A DNA stretch of 64,000 bases from Epiperipatus broadwayi (Eukaryota > Onychophora > Udeonychophora > Euonychophora > Peripatidae). The notes below the pieces were generated by a model. That model did not search any database, had not been told where the DNA came from, and saw only the letters and a program-made list of their open reading frames with translations. The stretch lies in contig JAQFVV010000142.1 of NCBI GenBank assembly GCA_028023455.1, positions 2,535,740-2,599,739 of the forward strand, read 5' to 3'. Each line of letters begins with the position of its first letter. Within the stretch, counting starts at the first letter, position 1. Positions 46,308 to 58,572 of this stretch are shown here, one piece after another. A program made the translations under genes and the position numbers.

Positions 46308-46390
46308 TATAGTTTCACTCAATAAAAACAGAACACACCTGATGTAGTAATTAGATTATAATTTTATATAGTTTAGATATCTTGCACAAA

Positions 46391-47881
46391 TTATGACAAA
46401 GAATTTTTATGTCTGGAGGTTCTACTTCCTCCCTCCTGTGATAATTTTTGCACATTTGCTTTTTTATTGGTGCTAAGGTCTTCATCTGAAGTGTATTCAA
46501 ACTCGGTATCCGTTGAACTCATATTTGCTTTTCTTATTTTTTTTTTATGATCTAATGTCTGGGGCATATCATCTTCACTAAGATCAATAGGCACTGCTGC
46601 ATTTTTTCTACGTTTGCTTCGCGGTCTGCCTGGTTTTCGGTTGGCAGTGTCATTTATTTTCGGGTCTGTAGGTGGCAAGCAAGGCACTAGATAGTCTATA
46701 ATATCTTGCGAAGTTTTGTTAAGGGGTGTTTTTGATTGTTTGTGATTTTGGCAATCACTTTTTAATAATTCTTGTTGAGATGGGCTATTTTTTTGTAACA
46801 CTGGTTTATCCTCGTCATTCCGTGATTGATTTTCGGGTAAAATTGATTCACTTTCGTCATTTACTGATTGCTCTCTGGTGATGTATAGATCGTCTGTTAC
46901 ATCGTCATTAATTGGATTATTTTGATAGCAAATTGTAGTTGATTCACTTATCGGTTGAGGAGTGAAATCTGTGTTATTTACTGGCGCATTTCCACATTGA
47001 TGACTTGAGGTTGCTCTCATATCACAGTGTTTACATTTAAGTTTTGGGCATGCATTTATAATATGCCCTCGTTGTTTGCAGTGAAAACATTGCGGTTTAA
47101 GTCCATGAATTATTAAGAGTAGCGTCGCTTCGTGATCGGTTATAAGAGTGGGAATATCATTTGGATTTACGTTTTGATTTAATTTAACTTTAAAATGATA
47201 ACTGTTTCCATAGATCGGTATCGGAGTTCCTTTTAAATATATAGGTTGAAAGGCAACAACAACTCCGAACGGTTGCATTAATTTATTGAGGTCATTTATT
47301 GTATAGTTAAAGTACGTATTTTTGATTGTGCCGGTAATAAAATTTTCTCTATATTGGTTAACTTTTACTAAAGCATATTTCCCTAACATTTTAATTGTTT
47401 TATCAAATTTGTTTTTTTGTTCTTCGCTATAGAATTCAATAGCAAGATAGCGAGAATTTGGGTGATCTGCTATGCGCAATATAGAATCCCATAAATTATT
47501 TGTGCTTAATTCTTCGTATAGCAAATCCTTAGGAAATCTATACAGCGAACAATTTATATCTGTAATTGCAAGGATAACAGACCGGTCAGTAAAGAAACGT
47601 TTAAACGACATAAACAGGTCACGTGGGATGGTCGTATTAAAGCGTTCAGAAATTTTTAATAGACTCTCATTAGTCCAGATCTCTTCTTCTATTACGTTAA
47701 CTGGTAATGGGTCAGATTCTGAAATCACATCTAGTTTCATTAGATCATTTATTGTTGAACGACGAAATCTTGAAACTGGAGCTTGATTTTTTCCCACGTT
47801 CTGAGGAAAATCTCCTTTTATAGTGGATGCTTTGATTGCATCAGCATAAGAAATGCTTGCTGCGTTCAAAGAGATCGCCAT
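46391..47881 (-). CDS. LINE ORF1: RNA-binding protein with zinc knuckles
   Basis: The first ATG in frame is at 47881 (an upstream TTG would add ten codons), in the context TTCATTATGGCG. The protein is about 496 residues. The middle part, with FNYTINDLNKLMQPFGVVVA, looks like an RRM-type fold. It is followed by a CX2CX4HX4C knuckle (CFHCKQRGHIINACP) and a second Cys/His cluster (CKHCDMR...HQC). The C-terminal third is polar, with a basic stretch KPGRPRSKRRK (AT-hook-like) that could hold a nuclear signal. ORF1 proteins of this kind bind the element RNA. The stop lies 83 bases before ORF2, so ORF2 probably needs reinitiation or a similar route. Confidence 0.88.
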   Translation of the reverse strand: MAISLNAASISYADAIKASTIKGDFPQNVGKNQAPVSRFRRSTINDLMKLDVISESDPLPVNVIEEEIWTNESLLKISERFNTTIPRDLFMSFKRFFTDRSVILAITDINCSLYRFPKDLLYEELSTNNLWDSILRIADHPNSRYLAIEFYSEEQKNKFDKTIKMLGKYALVKVNQYRENFITGTIKNTYFNYTINDLNKLMQPFGVVVAFQPIYLKGTPIPIYGNSYHFKVKLNQNVNPNDIPTLITDHEATLLLIIHGLKPQCFHCKQRGHIINACPKLKCKHCDMRATSSHQCGNAPVNNTDFTPQPISESTTICYQNNPINDDVTDDLYITREQSVNDESESILPENQSRNDEDKPVLQKNSPSQQELLKSDCQNHKQSKTPLNKTSQDIIDYLVPCLPPTDPKINDTANRKPGRPRSKRRKNAAVPIDLSEDDMPQTLDHKKKIRKANMSSTDTEFEYTSDEDLSTNKKANVQKLSQEGGSRTSRHKNSLS

Positions 47882-48071
47882 AATGAAGTAAAAAAAAAAT
47901 TGCTTGCACACAAATTCCTCGTCGGAGGAGTTTTCTTAAGTTTAAAAAACTATATATACTGAATATTGGGTTGCTTAGAGACAATACGGTTTATTTTAAA
48001 TAAAAATTTTTTTAGTTTTATTATTACTAGAAATATATAATATATCCTACCGATATCTACGATCATCAAAC

Positions 48072-48302
<231 letters not shown>

Positions 48303-48410
48303 GTTTTATAAACTTTTAAAAAACTGCAATAATTAAGTTGTTTATATTTTGATTTAATAACTGTATTGGAAATTTTTGGCATGCACATGTAAAAAGATTT
48401 GCCACCATTG

Positions 48411-48418
48411 GTGTAGGA
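48411..48418. repeat. Right target-site duplication of the hAT element (GTGTAGGA)
   Basis: It is identical to 34430-34437 and follows directly after the right inverted end ...GCCACCATTG. Confidence 0.9.
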
Positions 48419-48583
48419 ATTTTTTATCCATGATCTCATTTTTGTTATTGATCTTTGAAATCTTATTTAAAACTATATAAACTTTAATATGCTCAATGAA
48501 TTAAATTTGCCTTACAGAATAATGAAGTTTTGCATCAGGGCTTAATTATTTATAGCAAAGCTATCTAACCTTAAGTAATCCAA

Positions 48584-48669
48584 GGGCCATATATATATAT
48601 AAGGATCACACCCAAAATAATCCATAGGGCCATATATATATATAAGGATCACACCCAAAATAATAAATA
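48584..48669. repeat. 43-bp tandem duplication
   Basis: GGGCCATATATATATATAAG followed by GATCACACCCAAAATAAT occurs twice in direct succession. The second copy is essentially identical. Confidence 0.85.
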
Positions 48670-50959
48670 CAGCAAACATTTGGAACATGAATGTAGGATC
48701 AAAACAGTGCAAGGTCATTTTTGACACATATTTTTAAATTGTGTGAATACACAGAGATATAAAACCATCAAATAATAATATGAACATCAAATTTGTTAGC
48801 TAATGATAGAATTAAAATGGATAATATCAAAGAGACTGATAATGATTGCTATTTGACCACCAAAATAGTTTCAAATTCAGCTGCTAATTAATCATAAGTT
48901 GGCAGTTCCAAGGCAAAGACATTTCAAATCACCCAAGTGGATAGTAGATCTCTCAATTATGTATTACCATCTGTAGGCTGATGTCAAAAAGAGATCAGTG
49001 ATGTTAGTAATACAAAATGTATAAATACCTGAGAAAAGCTAGGATAATGGTATTATTGTTTTTTTTGCCAATTCATTTCAAATATTTTATTGTGGAAAAT
49101 TTAAAAAGAAATGCCTTGCTGAGACTCTAGATTACTTTTTTTACAATACTAGAGGCCACCAGAGTCCAGGCACATCCGAATGGAATGGAGACCAGAGAAA
49201 TGCATCCAGGACTGATCATGTAAAAAGTGATGGCTACAGTGTCTACAATGCCTCATGCCTCAATCCACTGTGGGAAATTAATCATCAGAGGAATAGAATA
49301 AGCATGAAGAAGGCCTACTTTGATTCAAATTCATGATTTCATTTGGAAAAGTCCAGACAGCAACTATTTATATCTATACCATAAAATTACTATCAACAAG
49401 AATTTTGAAAATAGTAACCGAGTTAATTAAAGAAAATTTGCATGCCATAATCAGTGTGTACTTCAAAAGATGTTTTTTATCCTGTGGTTATTGTCAAGGA
49501 AGTTTGCATATTATAATCAGAATGTCATATATACATATACTTGTCCATAGTGTGTGTTTAAAAGCTAACTAACAGTACTTCCAAATATGGAAACCAAACA
49601 ATCAGTAGTACGCAACAAAATTTTATTAATAACTATTGACATTTTTATTTTAATCTCTTCTCACTCTCCTCAAATACCAAATAAAATATTAGCAATTAAG
49701 GGTTTTGTTGTCACTAAATATTATATTATTATTATGCTTTTTTTATTATTTTTATTTAATTTTCAATTGTTTTATCAATAATATTATATATATATGTACA
49801 TATATATGTTGATGTATTTTAATATAGTTCATTTTAATTAAAATAGATAATCATTGGGGGGGGGAGTGTTAAACTCTAGATGATGTGTGTGTGCATGGAT
49901 TATGTCAGCAGTGCACAAGTCCAAAATAAAATGATTAAGGGAGTATGAAATGATAATAGTAACTAGGTAAGAGATGTTTTTAGTATCAATTCCGTAAGAG
50001 CAGAAATTAGGCAGAGCTATGAATGGATACAAATTAATTATGGGATATTTACATTATAATATTGTTGACAAGATGGGCCATGTATATGCATTTTTATTTT
50101 ATTTGTTAATTATATGAATATCACAAAGGGACCAAATTATTTATGCTAAGTGAAATGACATTTAAATATCATAATTAAAATATGTGTGATGCTTTCCATT
50201 TTTTTTCTCTTATTATTATTAGTTATTAAATGTTCAGTAATTCTATAATTAATTCTATCTTAATTACTTGTTTTGAAGATGCAACCATTATTTTGTAATA
50301 TTGAAATAAACATGAATTAGATGCTGAAATTAAACCACTTATATGTTTATTTATGAATCACAAAACTTCTTTAAAATGTTGCTCATAAGTCATCACCAGG
50401 TAAAGATACATTATGAACCCCAGTAAAAAGATGAAAAGGGTAATTTTAGTCATGATATGTAAAATCTTTGTCATAGATATATATTTTGGTATATACGATA
50501 ATTCCCTAGTGACTGAATATGTATTTAAAGTCTAGATCTCTTTCTCGTGCCTATGAAAGGGGATGGGAGTGATATTATCACCAGAAAATAGTTATATTGA
50601 AGGGTAAATATGTCCAGAATAACAGTGCATATTATTTATTTTGTTTTATTTCTGAGCTAACTTAGTGGTTGATCTCCCATTGATAGGTAAAGTGACTCTA
50701 AGAGCATGAGCTGATCTTATAAAGGTGATTTCCCAAAGGGTGGATATTAATCATCCCATCCTGAATAATAAAACACAAACATTTAATTATAGCTATGCAG
50801 AATTGGACCAGGGTTTTGTGTATAGATGCTAAGGGCCTCTATGATTAATTTGCTATCTTCAAACTATTCCAGTACAATATGTTTACACAATTGAATCTAG
50901 ATTAGCATTTTATATTTAACTTTAATGAATTTTCCTGTTTTGATATGTATTATCGCTTA
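48670..50959. other. A+T-rich spacer, no gene seen
   Basis: A slightly G+C-richer patch at 49140-49320 could be an unknown repeat. A G run lies at 49856-49865. No exon or domain is recognised. Confidence 0.5.
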
Positions 50960-52150
50960 TTATTAGAAATTACAGATCTATCAGTTCTATGCAAAATTTT
51001 TACCAAGATAATTACAATTTGTCTACAGCAAACTATGGATTAAAATAACATGCTGTTTTTAGAATTGTTTTTAACACAATGGATCACATTCAGATATTGA
51101 AAGAAATTATAGAAAGGATCAATGATATGAGTTGCTATTATGTCTTGAATTTGTAAATTATGAAAAAATATTTGATTCTATAATCATTTCATTAGTGATT
51201 AAAGCTTTGAATTATTAAAATATAGTCCCAAGATATTGTCCTATTCAGCAAAATATTTATCAAAATGCAACAGTAGTGATTAGATTACATAGTAATACTG
51301 AGAAAATTAACATTGAGAAGAGTGTACAACAAGGTAATCCCACATCTCCAAAATTTTATAGCTAAGAGAGTAAATGTAAATATAGATAAGACATCTAAAT
51401 TTTGATATGGTGCCATTGTTTTTACAAATAATGATTCAAAGCTTCTGGAAATATTGCAAGAGTTATCAGATGAAAGTAATTAAAGTAGAATCAAAGAAAA
51501 ATATCAAAAAGACAACAGTAATGTTCAATTTATTTTTGTAGAAGAAAATAAAGATTGATAATCATGAAGTAAGACAAATTAACAACTACAAATACCTTGG
51601 ACAGATTACTAATACAGATGAAAACATAATGGATGAAATTAATCATAGAATTAAATTTGGATGGTTGTTTTTGGTAGAAATAACTTAATAGTAAAAGGAA
51701 ACATACCTATATGTTTGAAAAGGAATGTGTTTCATAAATTTGTTTTATTCTTATTTGTGGGTCTTGTCTTAAATATTTAACAACACAACAATAGAATGAC
51801 TTCAGATTAGTCATCAAAGTATGGTATAAAGTATGCTAGAAGTAATAAAACGTGATGAAAATGAAAAACAGATTAGAGCACAAACAGCTACTGCTATTAT
51901 TGAAAAAATTAAGAGACTGAAAGGGAGCTGATCTAGGCATATTTCTAGAAGAGGTGATAATGGATGAACAGTATCAATATTAAACTGGATCCAAGACATT
52001 GTAAAAGATCAGAATAAAGCCATATTTAAGATAAATGGATAAAATAGGGGAGTTTTCTGGTGGAATGTAGAAAAAACGAGACACGAGATAAGAAAAATTG
52101 TATTAGACTTGAAAAGACCTTTATCCTGAAGTGGAATATCTATAACAGAA
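50960..52150 (+). pseudogene. Decayed RTE-like LINE reverse transcriptase
   Basis: Across three frames the plus strand gives RTE RT landmarks in order: TMDHIQILKEIIERINDM, NIYQNA, TEKINIEKSVQQGNPTSPK-like, a broken catalytic block, then QINNYKYLGQ, MDEINHRIKFG, KRNVFHKF and a C-terminal TVSILNWIQDIVKDQ...ILKWNI-like end. Stops and frameshifts are frequent. The family is the same as at 1-136 and 16470-18320. It is inactive. Confidence 0.7.
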
Positions 52151-53736
52151 TGTCATCGTATTTTATATATACATATTTTTGCCATCTTTACTTAACAAAA
52201 GTCTTTTTAAATTGATTTATTATTTCAATATAGCAAAATCCACTCAGGAAGTACTTTTGTGTTCTTCATTTGATATCAATTATTTATTATCTTTTGTTTA
52301 ATTCTTTGGTAGATCTCTTAAACTCTTTTTAAATTATGTGATTTTCTTTTATCCTTACTATGATTTTGTCTTTCTCTTTTTATTCAACTATTTTTAGTTA
52401 GGATCGTCTTTTTATTGCTAATTATGATATATATAATATAGTTTAAAAAGTAATATTTATACAAATCATAATGGATGCTAAGTTAATGATAAATGATTAT
52501 TTAATGACTGTAAAATTCCACTAGTTATTCAAGTTATTGAAATATTTCTATAAAAAATAGTCAATGAATTTTTTTTAAAAAAAAAAATCCTTCCAAATAT
52601 TTAACATAAAAATCAGAAAAAGGTAATATTATTTGACAACCTGTAAATCTTTTTTCTTTAAACTTCAAAACATGTCAAATTTATATTAAAAAGTATTTAT
52701 TTGAAAAAAATATTTAAATACCTAGAAACATATTTAAATATCTTTTCTTTAGACAATCTGTAGATGCTTGCGGTTATTTTTTCAGTTCGCTTAAATATAT
52801 TGTGTATTTAATTCGTTGGAAATTTGAATTTTGAATTGTTTTAAAAAAAAATTAAATTGTGCTTATAAATATATTCAGTGTGTATTTATGTAAGTGAATA
52901 CAATTACTAGGAGTTACCAAAGATTAGGTTCTCTGATATTGGCAGACTACCGTCACAATAAAAACATGCCCGGCTGAGGATGTCATTTCTCAAAGATAAA
53001 ATTGCATTTCTTAAGATAAATAATGCCTAGATATTTGAGGATTTAAGTCATATTCAGAAGAATTACTCGAAAACTATAATATATTGCTGTTTACTATAGT
53101 GAACTATTGATTATATGCAACAAATTCTAGTTTTTAAAAAAGATTCCTTGAACATACTCATAGTCTGAAAAGTGTATCTTTTACCTTTTTCACCTTCAGC
53201 AAAAAGATTTCGTGACACATCTATTAACTGTGATAATGAAAACCAGCAAGTAACTAAAAATATCATCTGCAAAAAATCTACTTATATATGTCTTTATGAA
53301 TATATAGTTGTATCCACACATGTCAAGTACTTATAAATATATAATAAATTTTTTCTGGACATATATTTTTTCATTCAACTTTTTTATAGTTTTTAAATTT
53401 AATATTTTTATTTTATTTAAATATCTTTATTTATTTTTTTGTATCTTGCCTACTTCTATTTTCATAGCTACTTTTATTTATTTCTTTAAAAAAAATCTCA
53501 CTTTCAAACTGCTATATTTTATTATTTGACTGAAAATTTGTGATGATAGTATACTAAATGTGATAATATGTTGAACTATTTCTATCATCTATCATTAAAT
53601 GTTGAATATATAAAAAATGTTAAACTTTATTCAAACTTTTTAAATACAAACAATTTGTTAGTAATAACACGCAACAAATTGCAACAAATTACACATTTCA
53701 AGTAGTAGTATTGTTCTGTATAAAATACCATGTTAA
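52151..53736. other. A+T-rich spacer, no gene seen
   Basis: No recognisable coding region. Confidence 0.5.
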
Positions 53737-54057
53737 CGTAGAAGGAAGTATATTAGCAAGACTTGTTGCCCTGTTGAACAGCGATTGAAAGAATACAAAC
53801 TAATGGTTAAAAGAGAAACAGGTGTGTCTACAGTAGCAAATAACATATGTACTAATGACTATATGTTTAATTGGGGCAATACAAAAATATTGGATAGAAA
53901 TGAAAAGGTGCAAAGAAGAAAATTCAAGGAAGCTGCTCATATGACAATGTCAAATAATTCTATAAGTCAACCCAGTGAGGCAATACACAATATATGGAAG
54001 CTTCTAATTAACCTAGCTCTTAGAAAAAAATATTTTAAAAAAATTGAAAGGACTTAG
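53737..54057 (+). pseudogene. GIY-YIG domain fragment from a second Penelope-like family
   Basis: The frame opens after a TAA at 53734 and runs 106 codons to TAG. It reads RRKYISKTCCPVEQRLKEYK, then NWGNTKILDR, RRKFKEAAHMTM and ISQPSEAIHNIWK. The KYIGKT-x-x-P-x-x-R-L-x-E-Y pattern, followed by a W-x-x-A/T-K-I-L-D block and KEA-HM, is the C-terminal GIY-YIG domain of PLEs. It differs clearly from the 34.6-40 kb family. The RT part upstream is missing, so this is a 5'-truncated relic. Confidence 0.72.
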
Positions 54058-54107
54058 GAGAATTTAAACCAACCCTCATATATAAATATATAAAATTTCT
54101 ACATCTG

Positions 54108-54245
54108 TTCCCTTTGACAGAATAGCTTAGTTGGTTACAGCCTTGTCTTAAAATTCAATGTTCAAGAAACTAAAGGTGCGAGTTCAACTATTATGCTAAT
54201 ATTGTCACTGGTCAGGTCAGCAACACCTGAAGAAAAGAAAAGAAT
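54108..54245 (+). mobile_element. tRNA-derived SINE (family B), copy 1
   Basis: Box A-like ATAGCTTAGTTGGTTAC and box B-like GGTGCGAGTTCAACT are spaced as in a tRNA. A non-tRNA 3' part follows, GTCACTGGTCAGGTCAGCAA then CACCTGAAGAAAAG. Two more copies share the 3' part at 56491-56550 (minus) and 56608-56740 (plus). Confidence 0.72.
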
Positions 54246-56490
54246 AATAGTAATTAAAACATTGTGTAATTAGTAACCTGTGTTGTCTATTTGTGTGTTA
54301 TTACTATCAAGTCCTTTATATTTGAAAAGTTGAAATGAGGTTTAAAATTTTCTATACATTCGACATTTAATGATGGATGATGAAAATAGTCCACTATTAT
54401 CACATGCTATATTTTATTGCTTTGTTTTTTTAAAAATGACAATTTTTCTATCAACTTTTTTGAATTAAAAATAAATCTATATGTAAAATCTTTTTAAGTT
54501 GTTTATTTTTGAACCATTTACAAATTTATAACATACCTATTGTTTTTATAGTCTTTGTAGATCTTGAATTCTATTTTCAAATATCTTTACACTTTCTTAG
54601 TCATCAATATTGTAAATTTTAATTGTATTAATTTATTTATAGAGTTTAATAGAGATTATTATATTTATAGAGTTTAATAGAGATTTATTATATTTATAAC
54701 TTTAAATTCAAATCCAGAGTATAATTCAGCCTTTTTAAGTATTTCAAAAATGCACAAGTTATTATTTTTTTCAAATAAACAATTTAACTAATCTTTCAAT
54801 ATTGATTGTAATTTATACTTGTATTTGAATATTACATATTTAGTCTGTATTCTGACGATCTCTCTTCTTTGTATTTCAATTTTGATATATTAAGGTCCTA
54901 CATGTGAGGGTCAGAGTGACTTGAAGTCAACATGGGTATGACAGTAAGATTGGCATCAACAAGAACTGTGAGCATTTCATCATCAGATTTTCAATTATAT
55001 GTATGACTGAAGAGTTGGAGGGTAGAGAAGATTGAAGCCTGTCCATTAGCATTTGAGGATTTGAATCTTAATATAAACTGAGCACTGATTATATATGTGT
55101 GTGGGAGATGATGACCTGGACCAACTAAAGAGTGCTGATTCAGCATAAAATACATATATTAAATAACATCTTTTTCACATTATGTGGCCATGTGTATTAG
55201 TTGTATAAGATGGAGTGAATAGATGTAGAGAACTTGAAAGCCCAAATTCAAATCCCTTCTAATAACCTTATAATTTTAGTAGTTGACTGCTTAATGAGCA
55301 CCATTAACTTTTCCAGATCCCCCTTTTACATTTTCACTTCAAATTTACTATTCATTCCATTAGTACTTTTTATTAATTTCTTAAGTTCATTTAATTTTTT
55401 TATGTGGATAATTTTATACTTCTAAAAATAATTTTCTTTGTTTTTTTTTATATGTAGTTTAGAACTTTATTCTAACATGTTACTTTTATAAGTTTATACC
55501 ACTTTTTGTTATTATACTTTTGTAAAAATGTTTATTTGTATGAGTTTACAAATTTCTTAGCATACTTTTCAACGAATCTTTACCAAACTCTATTTTAACA
55601 TTAATGTATAATTTCATCATTTCTCTGGGGAGGTAAATTTCGAAAATATATTAAAAACAAAATTTAGGATATATAGAATACTGAATTACTAATAAAATGT
55701 CTGGTAAAACAAACACTAGTAAAGTAGCAAGTTGTATTTTTATTTTTTTTTGTTTTGGAATTAGAAAAATATGTGATGGAAAAAAAATAGAATAGTTGTT
55801 TGACAATTAAAGTTTTTGCCTTATAAAATGTAACGTTGTACATTTAAATGTATATACAATAATATAATTATTAAGATAAAAATGTAATAATAGTAGTTCT
55901 TCAAAAATAAATTTTTAATAGAGTATTTACGCAAATATATTTAGAGAGTTATTTTTAAGTGTGTGTGTGTGTTTATGTTTTACTAATTAGATAAATTCGT
56001 AAAATCAATCTTAAAAAGATTCTGCAGGGGAAAGATTTTAAAGCCTACAAAGAATATTGAAGTAGATACTTATCATTGAGTGGGTGGTGAGAGTTATGGC
56101 AGCTTTTCATTTTTTGCCCTCTAGCTAAGATTAACTAGAATCCACTTATTGATAAATAATTACATGTCTATTTTTAACTTGTCAAATTGACTACTAGAAA
56201 AAAAAAATTTTCAGTTTGCTTGGAAAGCCAACTGAAAAAATTTTCATTTTGTACTTGGATTTGTATATGCTAATAACTATAAAATGAAACATTTGAATAT
56301 TTTTTTTAAATAAAAAATAGTTTGTCTGAAAGTTTCTGATGATGACATTCTATTTATAATAACATTTAGTTGAACTGTTAAATGTTTTTAAAAAAATTCA
56401 AATTTTGTTTAAACCTTTCAAATATATTTGATTATTAGTAATAACATACAGGTTAATATAGAACACAATATTTTGTGGTATTATTCTGCT
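54246..56490. other. A+T-rich spacer, no gene seen
   Basis: It contains a ~33-bp tandem duplication near 54640-54705 (TTTATAGAGTTTAATAGAGA twice). A box B-like CAAATTCAAATCCC at 55244 may be from an old SINE. No exon is recognised. Confidence 0.5.
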
Positions 56491-56550
56491 CTTTTTTTTC
56501 AGGTGTTGGTTGACCAGATCAGTAGAGATATTATTATGGGAATCAAATTA
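56491..56550 (-). mobile_element. SINE (family B) fragment
   Basis: The minus strand reads a TTTGATTCCCATAATAATAT block then CTGATCTGGTCAACCAACAC and CTGAAAAAAAAG, matching the 3' part of family B copy 1. The 5' tRNA-like part is missing. Confidence 0.55.
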
Positions 56551-56607
56551 GTGATTTTTTAATTTATTAAATTCAATTTAAGATGAAACTTTAATTAATT
56601 ATGCGAG

Positions 56608-56740
56608 CCTTGGACAGAATATAGCATAGTTATTTAAAGTATCATCTTAAATTAAGAATTCATGAATATAAAATATCATTAGTGTGATTCTCATGCTAAA
56701 AATATCAAAAATTAGGCCAGCAACATTTGAAAAAGAGAGG
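56608..56740 (+). mobile_element. tRNA-derived SINE (family B), copy 3
   Basis: It aligns along its length with copy 1: CCTTGGACAGAATATAGCAT against CCTTTGACAGAATAGCTTAG, TGTGATTCTCATGCTA against the box B segment, and GGCCAGCAACATTTGAA against the tail. It is much more diverged than copy 1. Confidence 0.6.
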
Positions 56741-56892
56741 AGAGTACCCTTCCTACTCCGTTTATTATTGTTGACAATTGAATGTATTTTAAAAAGTTTA
56801 AACAGAAGTTGAATTTTTCTAAAATCATTTCATAATTATATAGTTCATTATCTTCTCAAAACAATGTTTATCAATTATATATTATAATACTT

Positions 56893-57333
56893 TAATATTA
56901 ATAAGCCAATAAGCTGATACACATGCACTTTGCAGATGTCACAATATAAATGAATACTCCCACTTTTTCAAACCCAAGATAAAGTCTTTAAGAAAATATA
57001 GAATAAATCACCTATATTTTCGACCCAACCGTATATGTATGGGCAAATCTGGAGTGTTTGAAAAGAAGAGCGTGAAGTTATTCTAGAAATTCCATTGGCG
57101 TCATTCATTTACGATGTGAAAAAGTAATTTAAAGTGATCAATTAATAACTTCACACTCTTCTTTTCAAACACTTCAGATTTGCCCATACATATACAGTTG
57201 GGTCGAAAATATAGGTGATTCATTCTATATTTTCTTAAAGACTTTATTTTGGGTTTGAAAAAGTGGGAGTATTCATTTATATTGTGACATCTGCAAAGCG
57301 CATGTGTATCAGCTTATTGGCTTATTAATATTA
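56893..57333. repeat. 440-bp fold-back element
   Basis: Arms 56893-57081 and 57144-57333 are reverse complements over about 189 bp with few differences, separated by 62 bases. The outer end is TAATATTAATAAGCCAATAA and the inner end GTGAAGTTATT against AATAACTTCAC. It has no ORF, so it is a MITE or fold-back transposon. It is not related in sequence to the one at 31285-31754. Confidence 0.85.
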
Positions 57334-58150
57334 TAGATTATAGAAAACATCCACTATATAAAAAATAAATGTCTTGTATAATACTTTAAGTATTTTATAT
57401 TTAATAAAAATACATATTTATAATCAGCTCTAATTTCAGACTAATATTTTCTATCATGCATGAGTGTATTTCAGTCTGAAAATTTACACCCATATATGTG
57501 TGTATATATTAATCTCCAAAAACTATATGATGTAAATATAGTTTTGCTTTAATTATGTAGTGAGTTATATGTTGAAAATATAACAACGTTGTTGTATTGG
57601 CCCCTAATCTTGCCGGATGTAGCATGAGAGATAAAAATAACCAAATTAAAATTTACTCACGATTTGACTAAGTTAAGTCAAATTTAAGGATGAAATTTGA
57701 TAGGTGATTTAAATTGATTTTTTTTTTAGTTAACATGATTTATAAAAAGTTTTCTATATTGTGATTATACTTATTAAATTTAGATCAATTTCACTTGGTC
57801 TTATTAGAATTTCACTGCCTTTTCAAATCTTAACTAATTTTGTCACATCTGAATAAAATCTTAAATTTTTAAAATCTACATTGAGATTATTTTAGAATTA
57901 GGTTGAAAAAAGTTCCAACAAATCTAATAATGAATGAAGTGTATATGCAAAATAATAATCATTGTCAAGATGAAATACAAATGTATAAAAAGACTAAAAA
58001 AGAAATTAAAGAATATTATAAAAAATAGTTCTATAAATTGTAATAAAAGATAGGATCGAAGTGATGGGATAAGAGACTAAAATATTTTACATTACAATTT
58101 AGAAATAATAAATGATACTCAAAAACTTGATATGTGCTTTTTAGTTATGC
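57334..58150. other. A+T-rich spacer, no gene seen
   Basis: No coding region or repeat family recognised. Confidence 0.5.
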
Positions 58151-58353
58151 ACTAAAAAGCAAAAAATAATAATTTTCTTCAACCACAATTGGGGTTTTTA
58201 GATTCAGTTTGAAATAAAAGCATGATGGGGTGGAAATCCAGAAATTAATGAAAAATAATGGTTGGTTTCATTAATTTCTGGACACACACTCCATGCTTTT
58301 GTTTTAAGTTAAATATAAAAAACCCAGTTATTACATTTTTTTGCTTTTCAGTA
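58151..58353. repeat. ~200-bp imperfect inverted repeat
   Basis: The arms run from CTAAAAAGCAAAAAATAATA to CCAGAAATTAATGAAA, and back from TTTCATTAATTTCTGG to TTTTTTTGCTTTTCAG. Mismatches lie in the middle part (GCATGATGGGG against CTCCATGC). The spacer is about 13 bases. It is probably an older hairpin MITE. Confidence 0.7.
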
Positions 58354-58453
58354 GACATTAAATAGAAGAAACATTTAATTAAAAAAGTATCTTTGTTATT
58401 AACTTTTTAGTGTTTGCATAGTAAATAAAAATGTAAACCAATATTGTACTTTA

Positions 58454-58559
58454 GTCTTGCATCGGTGGTCGAGTAATCAGCGCGACTGACTTGCACTTGC
58501 AGGCAGCTGCCTGGGTTGTGGGTTCGCGTCCCGGCCAATGCTATGACACTTAAAAATAT
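58454..58559 (+). mobile_element. tRNA-derived SINE (family A), copy 3
   Basis: It has the best tRNA likeness of the three copies. Near-complementary ends GCATCGG and CCAATGC suggest a relic acceptor stem. Box A is GTGGTCGAGTAATCAGC and box B GGGTTCGCGTCCC. It is flanked by an exact 13-bp duplication ATATTGTACTTTA at 58441-58453 and 58560-58572. It differs from copies 1 and 2 in the anticodon and variable region. Confidence 0.88.
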
Positions 58560-58572
58560 ATATTGTACTTTA

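Noticed and set aside
53230-53290. FFADDIF read on the minus strand as a LINE RT active site
   Set aside because: Nothing on either side matches RT motifs; the six-residue match is probably chance.
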